Of a stretch of 64,000 nucleotides of DNA, positions 32,995 to 42,491 are shown piece by piece. A program made the translations under genes and the position numbers. Origin of the DNA: JACNIV01 sp965370415 (GTDB taxonomy: Bacteria > Cloacimonadota > Cloacimonadia > Cloacimonadales > TCS61); assembly GCA_965370415.1 (NCBI GenBank), contig CBDUTJ010000003.1, forward strand, positions 44,589 to 108,588, written 5' to 3'. The stretch's first letter is position 1. Each line of letters starts with the position of its first letter. The notes under the pieces were generated by a model. It saw nothing but the letters and a program-made list of their open reading frames with translations. It was not told where the DNA came from and made no database searches.

Positions 32995-34278
32995 ATGAGT
33001 AAAACATTTAACGCTTTTGAGATGGCTCAGAAGCAGTTTGATGATGTTGCCGAAATCTTAAATCTGGATGAAGCAACAAAAGATCTATTGAGAAATCCAT
33101 TAAGGGAATATCATTTCAGTATTCCGGTAAAAATGGATGACGGAACATCGAAGGTTTTCAGGGGATTCAGATGCCAGCATAATGATGCCAGGGGACCCGG
33201 TAAAGGTGGAATCAGATTCCATCCCCAGGAAACAATAGATACTGTTCGTGCTTTATCGATGTGGATGACCTGGAAATGTGCAGTTGTAGATATCCCTTTG
33301 GGAGGAAGTAAAGGTGGAGTTATCTGTGATCCTCACAATTTGAGTGAAAGAGAACAGGAACAGATATGTAGAGGCTGGATAAGAAAAATTGCACGTGATG
33401 TTGGGCCATTACAGGATGTTCCCGCACCCGATGTTATGACAAGCGCCCAGCACATGCTTTGGATGCTCGATGAATATGAAGCTATTCACGGAGCAAAATA
33501 TCCTGGCATGATCACTGGTAAACCTGTTGGAATGGGCGGTTCGTTGGGAAGAACAGAAGCAACCGGTTATGGTGTGATCTTCACAGTGAGAGAAGCTTTA
33601 AAGGAAATGAATATCAAACCAGCAGATACAACTGCTGCCTTTCAGGGTTTTGGAAATGTTGCTCAATATGCCATAAAACTTTACAATCAATTAGGTGGAA
33701 AAGTAGTTTGTGTTTCCTGTTGGGACCAAGCTGATAATACTTCTTACACATTTAAAAAAGCTGATGGGATCAATGTTGATGCTCTATTATCTATCACGGA
33801 CAGATTTGGCGGTATCAACAAAGAAAAAGCCAAAGCTCTCGGCTATGAAGTATTACCAGGTGATAAATGGATCGAACAAGAAGTTGATATTCTTGTTCCT
33901 GCTGCTCTGGAAAATCAGATCACCAAAGATAATGTTGATAAGATCAGCGCTAAAGTAAAAATAATTGCTGAAGGTGCGAACGGACCAACCACACCGGAAG
34001 CAGATGCAGTCATCAAGGAAAGAGGAATTCACATGATCCCGGATTTCCTGGCAAATGCCGGTGGTGTAACATGCAGTTATTTTGAACAGGTTCAATGTAA
34101 TATGAATTACTACTGGGAGAAGGATGAAGTCTTTGGAAAGCTGGATGTTAAAATGACATCTGCATATCTCGATGTTTCTAAACTGGCCAAAGAAAAGAAC
34201 CTTTATATGAGAGATGCTGCCTATGTGATTTCGATAAATAAAGTTGCACAGGCTTCCAGAGATAGAGGTTGGATATAG
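32995..34278 (+). CDS. gdhA: Glu/Leu/Phe/Val dehydrogenase (catabolic-type glutamate dehydrogenase)
   Basis: 427 residues. Substrate-binding motifs GPGKGGIRFHPQET near 62 and PLGGSKGGVICDP near 101 (catalytic lysine), APDVMTSAQHM near 145, then Rossmann motif FQGFGNVAQYA near 219 and GANGPTTPEAD near 328, with FLANAGGVTCSYFE near 350. Length and the GxGNVAxxA loop fit the RocG/GudB-like subgroup, usually NAD-dependent and degradative. A second GDH of another subgroup lies at 40261. SD AAAGGAGCAGG. Terminator directly downstream. Cofactor preference is inferred. Confidence 0.93.
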   Translation: MSKTFNAFEMAQKQFDDVAEILNLDEATKDLLRNPLREYHFSIPVKMDDGTSKVFRGFRCQHNDARGPGKGGIRFHPQETIDTVRALSMWMTWKCAVVDIPLGGSKGGVICDPHNLSEREQEQICRGWIRKIARDVGPLQDVPAPDVMTSAQHMLWMLDEYEAIHGAKYPGMITGKPVGMGGSLGRTEATGYGVIFTVREALKEMNIKPADTTAAFQGFGNVAQYAIKLYNQLGGKVVCVSCWDQADNTSYTFKKADGINVDALLSITDRFGGINKEKAKALGYEVLPGDKWIEQEVDILVPAALENQITKDNVDKISAKVKIIAEGANGPTTPEADAVIKERGIHMIPDFLANAGGVTCSYFEQVQCNMNYYWEKDEVFGKLDVKMTSAYLDVSKLAKEKNLYMRDAAYVISINKVAQASRDRGWI

Positions 34279-34291
34279 TTTAAATTACATG

Positions 34292-34322
34292 GCAGGGGAC
34301 ATTAAAGTTCCCTGCTTTTTTT
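34292..34322 (+). terminator. Intrinsic terminator after gdhA
   Basis: GCAGGG / CCCTGC stem with extension GAC/GTT, seven-T tail. Confidence 0.88.
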
Positions 34323-34363
34323 ATTGGAAGCAAATGCATTGAGCTAATGGGAACTTTACTAAA

Positions 34364-36091
34364 ATGAATAAAAAAATAATATTTGATAGAAACCTCATAT
34401 ATAAGGACAGCAGTTTCAATTTCATAGGGAGTGATGAACCGGGTGGTAAAGCTTCCAGTCTGATCTTGATGAAAGATACAATAGATTCTGTTTTTAAAGA
34501 TAATAAATACAATGATATAACTGTTGATATTCCGCAAATGACAGTTATTTTAACGGATATCTTCGATATTTTCATGAAAGAAAATGACCTTTATGATCTT
34601 GCCTTATCCGATCAATCTGATGATATTATTGCAAATGCTTTCCAGAAAGCAAGTTTACCGGCTTTCATCGATGGTGACTTATTCAGTCTTATTTCTAAAA
34701 TTCATAAACCTCTGGCTATTCGGTCCTCAAGCCTGTTCGAAGATAAAATGTATGAACCTCTTGCCGGAATTTTTGAAACAAAAATGATCCCTAATAATCA
34801 ATTTGATACTAAAACTCGTTTCAATAAATTAGTAGAAGCAATAAAATTTGTTTATGCTTCCACTTTTTTCAGCAGTTCCAAGAATTATTTCAAAGCAATA
34901 AAAAAAGATATTAAACAAGAAAAAATGGCTGTTGTAATTCAGGAAATAGTTGGTGAAAAATATGGAGATAGATTTTATCCGGCTATATCCGGTGTTGCCA
35001 GATCGTACAATTTCTATCCCACGGGAAAATCTAAACCGGAAGGCGGAGTGATAAGCCTTGCTTTAGGTTTGGGAAAATCAATTGTAGACGGGGGGAAGGT
35101 ATGGAATTATTCACCGGAATTTCCCACTGCTCCACCACCTTATAATTCTACAAATGATATGTTGAAGATGACTCAAACTGAGTTTTGGTCTGTTAATATG
35201 GGGAAATCTTCTGAATACGATCCCATTAAAGAAACAGAATACCTCGAGAAGCACACGCTGAAGGAAGCAGAAGAAGACGATATTATTAAAAACATCTGTT
35301 CTACCTATGATCTTCAATCCGACCGTATATATTCCGGAATTTCCGGTTTTGGACCAAGAGTAATTACGTTTGCACCGATCTTAAAGACAAAGATCATACC
35401 TTTGAATGAGATCTTGAAAAAAATAATGAAAGTATCAGAAGAAAAGTTTCAGACCGAAGTTGAAATTGAATTTGCGATGTCTTATAAGCCAGATAATATC
35501 CAATCTGCCAGATTTGGTTTTTTACAGGTAAGACCCATGGTTGTCTCAAATAAATTTGTTGAAGTTCATATCGAAGATTACAAACAGGAGAAGATATTTA
35601 TTTATTCCAATCATATTATGGGAAATGGTGTTAATGATACCATCAAGGATATTGTATTTATCAAACCAAACGATTTCCGGGCGGAGTATACAAGAGCAAT
35701 GGCAAAGGAAATTGAGCAGATCAATTCTTCTCTAACCGATAAAAATATCAATTACATACTAATTGGTTTTGGCAGGTGGGGATCTTCAGATCCATGGTTA
35801 GGAATTCCTGTTGTCTGGAATCAAATATCCGGTGCAAAAGTTATTGTGGAATCCAGCCTGCCGGACATGAATCCAGATTATAGCCAAGGATCTCATTTCT
35901 TTCATAATATAACCAGTTTTGGGATTTTTTATTTTTCATGCAAGGGTACACAAAAAATAAAGATTGACTGGAACTGGCTTTTAAAGCAGAAAATTATTAC
36001 TGAAACTAAATTCGTGCAGCATGTTCAATTATCATCACCTTTGAAAGTAAAGGTGGATGGTCGCAATGGAACAGGAGTGATATTAAAATGA
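34364..36091 (+). CDS. PEP/pyruvate-binding (PPDK_N-like) ATP-grasp protein, short form
   Basis: 575 residues. Resembles the N-terminal ATP-binding domain of PEP synthase/PPDK: GSDEPGGKASSLILMKDT near 22, LAIRSSSLFEDKMYEPLAGIFE near 117 (in two blocks), AVVIQEIVGEKYGDRFYP near 187 and a closing EIEFAMSY ... FGFLQVRPM near 365-391 (the E-x-E/LQxRP end). Instead of the swivelling phospho-His and TIM-barrel PEP domains it has a ~180-residue C-terminal region with IGFGRWGSSDPWLGIPVVW near 467 and SQGSHFFHNI near 506. Without the His domain it cannot run the standard PEP reaction. Its stop overlaps the next gene (ATGA). Function unknown. Confidence 0.75.
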   Translation: MNKKIIFDRNLIYKDSSFNFIGSDEPGGKASSLILMKDTIDSVFKDNKYNDITVDIPQMTVILTDIFDIFMKENDLYDLALSDQSDDIIANAFQKASLPAFIDGDLFSLISKIHKPLAIRSSSLFEDKMYEPLAGIFETKMIPNNQFDTKTRFNKLVEAIKFVYASTFFSSSKNYFKAIKKDIKQEKMAVVIQEIVGEKYGDRFYPAISGVARSYNFYPTGKSKPEGGVISLALGLGKSIVDGGKVWNYSPEFPTAPPPYNSTNDMLKMTQTEFWSVNMGKSSEYDPIKETEYLEKHTLKEAEEDDIIKNICSTYDLQSDRIYSGISGFGPRVITFAPILKTKIIPLNEILKKIMKVSEEKFQTEVEIEFAMSYKPDNIQSARFGFLQVRPMVVSNKFVEVHIEDYKQEKIFIYSNHIMGNGVNDTIKDIVFIKPNDFRAEYTRAMAKEIEQINSSLTDKNINYILIGFGRWGSSDPWLGIPVVWNQISGAKVIVESSLPDMNPDYSQGSHFFHNITSFGIFYFSCKGTQKIKIDWNWLLKQKIITETKFVQHVQLSSPLKVKVDGRNGTGVILK

Positions 36092-39000
36092 AAAAACAAA
36101 GTAAGAATTTAGAGTTATTAATAGAAAATCTCAATGAGAGAGCTAAAGAATTAAACTGTTTATACAATGTTGAAAAAATCCTGAAAAATTACAACACAGA
36201 GCTTGAAAACATCTTTAAGAAACTGATCAAAGTAATTCCACCAGGCTGGCAATATAGCAAAATTTGTAAGGTGAGAATCAATTATAAAGATCTGTTATTT
36301 CAATCTGTTGGTTTTAAGAAAACAGACTGTTTTCTAAGTGCAAACATAATAGTAGAAAAGAAAATTGTAGGAAAAATTCAGGTTTTTTATATTAATACAA
36401 CTGAATTATGTAAGGATGATCCGTTCTTACCTGACGAAAAAAAATTATTAAATACAATTGCTGAAAGAGCAGGTAATTATATTTATCATAAAAAGTTGAA
36501 ACAAACTATCATAGAACTGGACAACGTAAAAGAAACTATTGAAAGTCATAAAAAAAAGGATTGGAAGATCATTATTGACCTGATAAAAGCCACTGATTCC
36601 AGTTTGTTTTTAAGAATCTCCCGGAAAATGATGAACTATTTATGCTGGATAGGCATAGATAAAGCGAGGGAGTTACTACTTTCTTTTGAGGGTGAAGAAA
36701 ATTCAAAAACCCCTGATTCAACTTTTGATTTAAATATTCCAAGCAAGAAAAGAGATATCGAATCGATGACCGATCTTAGTGACCAGGTTTTTATAATAGC
36801 CTCTGAATATCTGAGTGATGAAGATATATTAAAAAATTTTCAAAAATGGATCCAGGAAGATAAAATAGATTTCTTGGTTTTAGCACTTGAAAGCCTGGCA
36901 TCTTCTCTTAATGATATCCAGAATGCTATAAGTCGTTATCGTCATCTTGGTCTTGATAAGACAGAATTATCTTTAAATACAAACATAAATATCAATGTTC
37001 TATTGATCTACAGGCTTTTTACAGAGCAACTTGAATTCATTAATATAGCAAAAAATTACGTCAATGTTAAAGACTTCTATTATATTATGCAACACATTGT
37101 TTTCCCGCAGAATAGTCATGGCAAATTAGGTGGCAAAAGCGCAGGTATATTTCTTGCTTATAATATTCTGAAAAATGCAAAAGGAGACGATGATCAAAGC
37201 CTGAATATAAAAATTCCCAAAACCTGGTTTATAACCTCTGATACAATGCAACATTTTCTTCATTATAATAATCTGGAAGAAGCTTTTGAACAGAAATATA
37301 AATCAATAGAACAGATCCGTGAAGAATATGGTAATATCATTCAAATTTTTAAGAATTCTCATTTTCCTAATGATATAATAAACGGATTATCACTTGCTTT
37401 AGACGATTTTGGAGAGAAGCCAATAGTTGTTAGAAGTTCCAGTTTATTAGAAGACAGAGTGGGAGCAGCATTCTCAGGAAAATACAAAAGTCTGTTTTTA
37501 GCAAACCAGGGCTCCAAAAATGAACGTTTGGATGCATTAATGGATGCTGTAGCAGAAATATATGCTTCCACGTTTGGACCTGATCCGATCGAATACAGAA
37601 AAGAGCGAGGATTACTTGATTTTCATGAAGAGATGGCGTTGATAATCCAAGAAGTTGTAGGAACAAAAGTTGGTGATTACTTCTTACCTTCTTATGCAGG
37701 AGTTGCCTTCAGTAATAATGAATTCAGGTGGTCACCTAGAATAAAAAGAGAAGATGGATTAGTGCGAATGGTTCCGGGATTGGGTACAAGATCTGTAGAC
37801 AGATTAAGCGATGATTATCCAATTTTAACTGCGCCGGGACAACCTAATCTGAAAGTTAATATTACTTCTGATGAGATCCTGCGATATTCTCCTCGTCAAA
37901 TCGATGTTATCAATCTTAAGGAAAATTCTTTTGAAACAATAGAGATAAGGGATTTATTAAAAATATCTGGTAATGAATATCCAGTAATAGAAAAAATTGT
38001 ATCTGTATATGAAGAAAATCGTTTTTCATCTAAACCTTTATTTAATCTTAATTTTAAAGAAGATGACTTAATTGTTACATTCAACGGATTGATTTCCGGA
38101 ACACCTTTTTTGAAAAAAATGAAAAGTGTATTAGATATTCTTCAAGAAAAGACTAACATGCCGGTAGATATTGAGTTTGCTTCTGATGGAAAGGATTTTT
38201 ATCTTCTACAATGCAGAGCTCAATGTTATTCCAAAGATAATATCCCATCCGCAATTCCACGAGATATAGCAAAAGAAAATATTATTTTTAATGCAAAAAA
38301 ATATGTGTCAAACGGTCAACTTAAGGATATCTCTCATATTGTATATGTCGATCCGGATATGTATAATTCTCTGGAAACAATTGAAGAATTAAAATCAGTT
38401 GGAAAAGCAGTTGAAAAGATAAATATAGTATTACCCAAAAGGAAATTCATTCTCATGGGACCGGGTAGGTGGGGCAGCAGAGGAGATATAAAACTTGGAG
38501 TCAGTATAACTTATTCGGGTATCAATAACACTGCCATGCTGATCGAGATAGCAAAGAAAAAAGGAAATTATACTCCGGATTTATCTTTCGGAACTCATTT
38601 CTTCCAGGATCTGGTTGAATCCTCAATTAAATATTTACCTTTGTACCCGGATGATAAAGGCATTGCATTTAATGAAAACTTTTTTACGGAATCTGAAAAT
38701 ATTCTAAGCAATCTGTTACCGGAATTTACTTCATTAGAAAATGTTGTTAGGATTATCGACATAAGAAAAGTGACAGATGGGAAAATTCTTAAGATATTGA
38801 TGAATGCAGATTCGAATGAAGCTTTGGCTTATCTTTCTTTTCCTACTGAAGAAGTTCAAATTACAGAAGACATTGAATTATTACCATCTCCTCAATCAGA
38901 GAATCACTGGAGATGGAGATCAAATATGGCAGAACAAATTGCAGGTGAACTAAATCCCGGCAGATTTGGGGTTGAAGGAATTTATATTTTTGGAAGTACC

Positions 39001-39273
39001 AAAAATGCTGTTGCCGGTCCTGCAAGCGATATAGATCTATTAATACATTTCAGGGGAACCGATGAACAGAAAAAAGAACTTTTGAATTGGTTGGAAGGAT
39101 GGAGCTTGTGTCTGGCTGAAATAAATTATCAGAAAACAGGATTTAAAAGTGATGGATTGCTCGATGTTCATATCATTACTGATGATGACATAAAGAAAAA
39201 AACAAGCTATGCAATTAAAATCAATGCTGTAACCAATGCAGCTCGTCCTTTGAAAATGAAGGAAATTTCTTAA
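36088..39273 (+). CDS. GAF-like / PPDK_N-like / nucleotidyltransferase fusion protein
   Basis: 1061 residues. Residues 1-~145: GAF-like sensor (LNERAKELNCLYNVEKIL, then IPPGWQYSKICKVRI and LLNTIAERAGNYI). ~150-350: helical region. ~350-720: ATP-grasp of the PEP-synthase N-terminal kind, with LGGKSAGIFLAYNIL near 345, VVRSSSLLEDRVGAAFSGKY near 447, LIIQEVVGTKVGDYFLPSYAG near 518 in pieces, IEFASDGKDFYLLQCRAQ near 692. ~790-850: MGPGRWGSRG and SFGTHFFQDL, shared with the previous protein. ~960-1060: minimal nucleotidyltransferase, IYIFGSTKNAVAGPASDIDL then LLDVHIIT (GS...DxD and a third Asp). No phospho-His domain. Coupled to both neighbours (ATGA overlap, 19-bp gap). Confidence 0.75.
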   Translation: MKKQSKNLELLIENLNERAKELNCLYNVEKILKNYNTELENIFKKLIKVIPPGWQYSKICKVRINYKDLLFQSVGFKKTDCFLSANIIVEKKIVGKIQVFYINTTELCKDDPFLPDEKKLLNTIAERAGNYIYHKKLKQTIIELDNVKETIESHKKKDWKIIIDLIKATDSSLFLRISRKMMNYLCWIGIDKARELLLSFEGEENSKTPDSTFDLNIPSKKRDIESMTDLSDQVFIIASEYLSDEDILKNFQKWIQEDKIDFLVLALESLASSLNDIQNAISRYRHLGLDKTELSLNTNININVLLIYRLFTEQLEFINIAKNYVNVKDFYYIMQHIVFPQNSHGKLGGKSAGIFLAYNILKNAKGDDDQSLNIKIPKTWFITSDTMQHFLHYNNLEEAFEQKYKSIEQIREEYGNIIQIFKNSHFPNDIINGLSLALDDFGEKPIVVRSSSLLEDRVGAAFSGKYKSLFLANQGSKNERLDALMDAVAEIYASTFGPDPIEYRKERGLLDFHEEMALIIQEVVGTKVGDYFLPSYAGVAFSNNEFRWSPRIKREDGLVRMVPGLGTRSVDRLSDDYPILTAPGQPNLKVNITSDEILRYSPRQIDVINLKENSFETIEIRDLLKISGNEYPVIEKIVSVYEENRFSSKPLFNLNFKEDDLIVTFNGLISGTPFLKKMKSVLDILQEKTNMPVDIEFASDGKDFYLLQCRAQCYSKDNIPSAIPRDIAKENIIFNAKKYVSNGQLKDISHIVYVDPDMYNSLETIEELKSVGKAVEKINIVLPKRKFILMGPGRWGSRGDIKLGVSITYSGINNTAMLIEIAKKKGNYTPDLSFGTHFFQDLVESSIKYLPLYPDDKGIAFNENFFTESENILSNLLPEFTSLENVVRIIDIRKVTDGKILKILMNADSNEALAYLSFPTEEVQITEDIELLPSPQSENHWRWRSNMAEQIAGELNPGRFGVEGIYIFGSTKNAVAGPASDIDLLIHFRGTDEQKKELLNWLEGWSLCLAEINYQKTGFKSDGLLDVHIITDDDIKKKTSYAIKINAVTNAARPLKMKEIS

Positions 39274-39292
39274 ACGGAAAACAATCGATAAA

Positions 39293-40156
39293 ATGATTAA
39301 ATGCTTCTTCGTTTCAGATATTCACGGGAAAATAGATAGATACGAAAAACTATTCAATGAAATAGAAAAAGAACTACCTGACATTGTTTTTCTGGGTGGT
39401 GACTTGTTGCCCTCAATAGCAGCATTGAATGAATTGTCAGATATCCAGTCCAAAGATTTCGTTAATGAGTACTTAGTTAAAAAATTTCTGGATCTACAAG
39501 CAAATATTGTTGATGATTATCCGGAAGTGTTTCTAATAATGGGAAATGACGATCCAAGAAGTGAGGAAATTTCTTTTCTGGAAGCAGAAAATTTTGGTAT
39601 TTGGACTTATGTTCATAATCGAAAAGTAAATTATAAAAAATATCAAATATATGGATATGCGTGTATTCCTCCAAGCCCTTTCCTGCTGAAAGATTGGGAA
39701 CGATACGATGTTTCCAGATTTGTAGATGTTGGTTGTGTTCCACCTACCGAAGGTTATAGAACTTATCCTATTTCGGAACATGAAAAAAAACATTCAACAA
39801 TAAAAGATGATCTTGAGAAATTAACTCCTGATCAGGATCTTTCGAATTCAATTTTTTTATTTCACGCCCCACCATATAAAACAAATCTTGATAGAGCTGC
39901 TCTGGATGGACGAATGGTAGATCATGCTCCAGTTGATGTACATGTGGGAAGCATTGCTATAAAAAGATTTATAGAAGAAAAACAGCCTTTAATTACTCTT
40001 CATGGTCATATTCATGAATCTTCCGGTATTACAGGTGTATGGAAGCAAAATATCGAGAAAACTCATCTCTTTTCTGCAGCTTTCAATAAACCCGAACTGG
40101 CGATAATTAAATTCGATCTTGAGAATCCCTCTGAAGCATTCAGGATTTTTTTATAG
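39293..40156 (+). CDS. Calcineurin-like metallophosphoesterase
   Basis: 287 residues. Metal-site motifs in order: FFVSDIHGKIDRYE (D-x-H near 9-11), VFLGGDLLPS (GGD near 35), LIMGNDDPRSEE (GND/E near 83), IFLFHAPPYKTNLD (His near 197) and ITLHGHIHESSGI (GHxH near 236). All five metallophosphoesterase blocks are intact. No signal peptide, so cytoplasmic. Only 19 bp after the GAF/PPDK_N/nucleotidyltransferase gene and probably cotranscribed, which makes it a candidate eraser for a phosphoryl or nucleotidyl mark made by that protein (inference). Substrate cannot be read from sequence. Confidence 0.88.
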   Translation: MIKCFFVSDIHGKIDRYEKLFNEIEKELPDIVFLGGDLLPSIAALNELSDIQSKDFVNEYLVKKFLDLQANIVDDYPEVFLIMGNDDPRSEEISFLEAENFGIWTYVHNRKVNYKKYQIYGYACIPPSPFLLKDWERYDVSRFVDVGCVPPTEGYRTYPISEHEKKHSTIKDDLEKLTPDQDLSNSIFLFHAPPYKTNLDRAALDGRMVDHAPVDVHVGSIAIKRFIEEKQPLITLHGHIHESSGITGVWKQNIEKTHLFSAAFNKPELAIIKFDLENPSEAFRIFL

Positions 40157-40205
40157 CAAAATAACTAAAATAAAATTATAAATTTTATATAGTCAACTAA
40201 TGCAC

Positions 40206-40260
40206 TTGACAAATAAGTTAAGTTTAAATTTTTTCATCAAAAATAATTGGAGGCTTTTTT
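40206..40260 (+). promoter_or_regulatory. Leader of second gdh with TTGACA box
   Basis: TTGACA at 40206-40211, 49 bp before the ATG; 17 bp downstream the sequence is only T-rich. SD TTGGAGG at 40248-40254. Indicates the second gdh can be transcribed separately from the upstream genes. Confidence 0.45.
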
Positions 40261-41592
40261 ATGACAATGAACGAGTTTTTAGAAAAGGTAGAAGCAAAAA
40301 ACAAATGTCAACCTGAGTTTATGCAAGCTGTAAAAGAAGTTGTAGAATCTATCTGGGATGTATATCAATCCAATCCAAAATACGTTGAAGCAAAAATCTT
40401 AGATAGAATTGTTGAGCCTGAAAGAGTTATTATTTTTAGAGTTCCCTGGGTAGATGATAATGGTGATGTACAGGTAAATCGCGGTTTCCGTGTGGAATTT
40501 AACAGCGCCATAGGTCCATATAAAGGTGGTCTTCGTTTGCACCCATCTGTTAATCTTGGCATCCTTAAATTCCTCGGATTCGAGCAGGTATTCAAAAACA
40601 GTCTTACAACTCTTCCTATGGGTGGTGGAAAAGGTGGATCAGATTTCGACCCCAAAGGAAAATCCGACAATGAAGTTATGAATTTCTGTCAGTCATTCAT
40701 GTCTGAACTTTTCCGACATATAGGACCAAATACAGATGTTCCCGCCGGTGATATCGGTGTTGGTGGACGAGAGATCGGTTATATGTTCGGAATGTATAAG
40801 AAACTTCGAAATGAGTTTGTTGGCATTCTTACGGGTAAAGGAAGGAACTGGGGTGGAAGCCTGATCCGACCGGAAGCAACAGGATATGGTCAGGTGTATT
40901 TTGCAGAAGAAATGCTTAAAACAAGAGGTAAATCTTTTAAAGGTAAGATCTGTACGGTATCCGGTTCCGGAAATGTAGCGCAATATGCTACAGAAAAAGT
41001 TAACGAACTTGGTGGGAAAGTTGTTACCTTATCAGATTCCAGTGGTTATATCTACGATCCGAATGGAATAGATACCGATAAACTGGCTTATGTAATGGAA
41101 CTTAAGAACGTTAAACGTGGTAGAATTAAAGAATATGCTGATAAATACGGTGTTAAGTATGTTGATGGTAAGAGACCCTGGGGAGAAAAATGTGATATAG
41201 CTCTTCCAAGTGCAACACAAAATGAAATCGATGCTAACGATGCTCAAACACTTATCAACAACGGATGTTTCTTAGTTAGTGAAGGTGCAAATATGCCCTC
41301 AACGCCGGAAGCGATTGAAATTTACTTGAAGAATAAAATTCTTTATGGACCGGGAAAAGCTGCTAATGCAGGTGGAGTTGCCACAAGTGGTCTTGAAATG
41401 TCTCAAAACAGTCTTCGTCTTAGCTGGACAAGAGAAGAAGTTGATGAAAAACTTCATAATATTATGATCGCAATTCATGAACAATGTGTTAAGCATGGTA
41501 AAGAAGGAGATTTCATCAATTACGTAAAAGGTGCTAACATTGCAGGATTTATCAAAGTTGCAGATACAATGATCGATCACGGTGTTGTTTAA
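40261..41592 (+). CDS. gdhA: Glutamate dehydrogenase, hexameric NADP-type
   Basis: 443 residues, the length of E. coli-type GdhA. Motifs: FRVPWVDDNGDVQVNRGFRV near 58, GPYKGGLRLHPSVNLG near 82, LTTLPMGGGKGGSDFDPKGK near 115, DVPAGDIGVGGREIGYMFG near 159, RPEATGYGQVYFAEEML near 201, VSGSGNVAQYA near 233, GANMPSTPEA near 342 and GKAANAGGVATSGLEM near 366. This subgroup normally assimilates ammonia with NADPH, so with the gene at 32995 the organism has both a likely catabolic and a likely anabolic enzyme. Two ATGs (40261, 40267) are possible; the first sits best behind the SD. Terminator follows. Confidence 0.94.
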   Translation: MTMNEFLEKVEAKNKCQPEFMQAVKEVVESIWDVYQSNPKYVEAKILDRIVEPERVIIFRVPWVDDNGDVQVNRGFRVEFNSAIGPYKGGLRLHPSVNLGILKFLGFEQVFKNSLTTLPMGGGKGGSDFDPKGKSDNEVMNFCQSFMSELFRHIGPNTDVPAGDIGVGGREIGYMFGMYKKLRNEFVGILTGKGRNWGGSLIRPEATGYGQVYFAEEMLKTRGKSFKGKICTVSGSGNVAQYATEKVNELGGKVVTLSDSSGYIYDPNGIDTDKLAYVMELKNVKRGRIKEYADKYGVKYVDGKRPWGEKCDIALPSATQNEIDANDAQTLINNGCFLVSEGANMPSTPEAIEIYLKNKILYGPGKAANAGGVATSGLEMSQNSLRLSWTREEVDEKLHNIMIAIHEQCVKHGKEGDFINYVKGANIAGFIKVADTMIDHGVV

Positions 41593-41613
41593 TAAATAAA
41601 GTTTAAAAAAATG

Positions 41614-41644
41614 AACGGCTGCTGATGGGCAGCCGTTTTTTTTT
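41614..41644 (+). terminator. Intrinsic terminator after second gdhA
   Basis: AACGGCTGC / GCAGCCGTT stem, loop TGATGG, nine-T tail. Confidence 0.93.
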
Positions 41645-41720
41645 AAATATAAAGAAAAAATCTTTACTAACAACACTGTTTTCATAATTGTGCTTTCATC
41701 CCAATTTTGGAGGATGAGAT

Positions 41721-42491
41721 ATGAATCAATATATTGCAGATTCGGCAAAGATCGGCAAAGATACAAAGATAGGTTGTAACTGCGTGATCCTGGATGATGT
41801 TCAAATCGGGCAAGATTGTCTTATCGGACATAATGTGATTATCCATGAAGGTTCATTTATCGGTGATGGAGTACGTATAGATGATAATACGATCATTGGT
41901 AAAAAACCTCTCAGTTCACCCCGCAGCATTTTCAAGGTCGATCCTAACCTGAAACCGGCAAGGATAGGAAACCAGTGTCAGATCGGGGCAAATGTGGTGG
42001 TTTATGTACAAGCAAAGATCGGAAACAATTGTCTGATAGCAGACCTGGCAACTATTCGTGAAAATGTGGAGATCGGTGATCTGAATATTATTGGACGAAA
42101 CGTAACAATAGAGAATTACGTTACTATCGGGGATAGATGTAAATTTGAAACTAACTGCTATATCACAGCTTATTCCGAAATTGGAAATTATTGTTTCGTG
42201 GCTCCCGCAGTAGCCACCAGTAATGATAACTACATGGGTCGCGATAAAGAACGATTCAAGCATTTCAAAGGAGTTACCATTAAGAAAGGCGGCAGAATTG
42301 GTGTGAATGCTACTATCCTGCCCGGTATAACAATTCACGAAGATGGTGTGGTAGCCGGTGGTAGTGTACTTACGCGTGATGTTCCACCCGAAGAAATATG
42401 GTTGGGGAGTCCTGCTAAAAGCAATAAAAAAGTTCCCGATAAGCAGCTTCTTAAAAACAACCTGGATAAACCGCAAAAGGAGAAAGAATAA
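41721..42491 (+). CDS. Left-handed beta-helix (hexapeptide-repeat) acyltransferase, LpxA/LpxD-like
   Basis: 256 residues made of hexapeptide repeats ([LIV]GxxxxI type): AKIGKDTKIGCNCVIL near 9, IGQDCLIGHNVIIHEGSFIG near 29, RIGNQCQIGANVVVYVQAKI near 80, IADLATIRENVEIG near 105, IGDRCKFETNCYITAYSEIG near 137. After a loop (NDNYMGRDKERFKHFKG) come RIGVNATILPGITI and VLTRDVPPEEIWLGSPAK, the usual C-terminal coil. The pattern fits sugar-nucleotide N- or O-acyltransferases acting in LPS or surface-sugar synthesis; donor and acceptor are undetermined. SD TTGGAGGATGA. Coupled with the next gene through TAAT. Confidence 0.8.
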   Translation: MNQYIADSAKIGKDTKIGCNCVILDDVQIGQDCLIGHNVIIHEGSFIGDGVRIDDNTIIGKKPLSSPRSIFKVDPNLKPARIGNQCQIGANVVVYVQAKIGNNCLIADLATIRENVEIGDLNIIGRNVTIENYVTIGDRCKFETNCYITAYSEIGNYCFVAPAVATSNDNYMGRDKERFKHFKGVTIKKGGRIGVNATILPGITIHEDGVVAGGSVLTRDVPPEEIWLGSPAKSNKKVPDKQLLKNNLDKPQKEKE

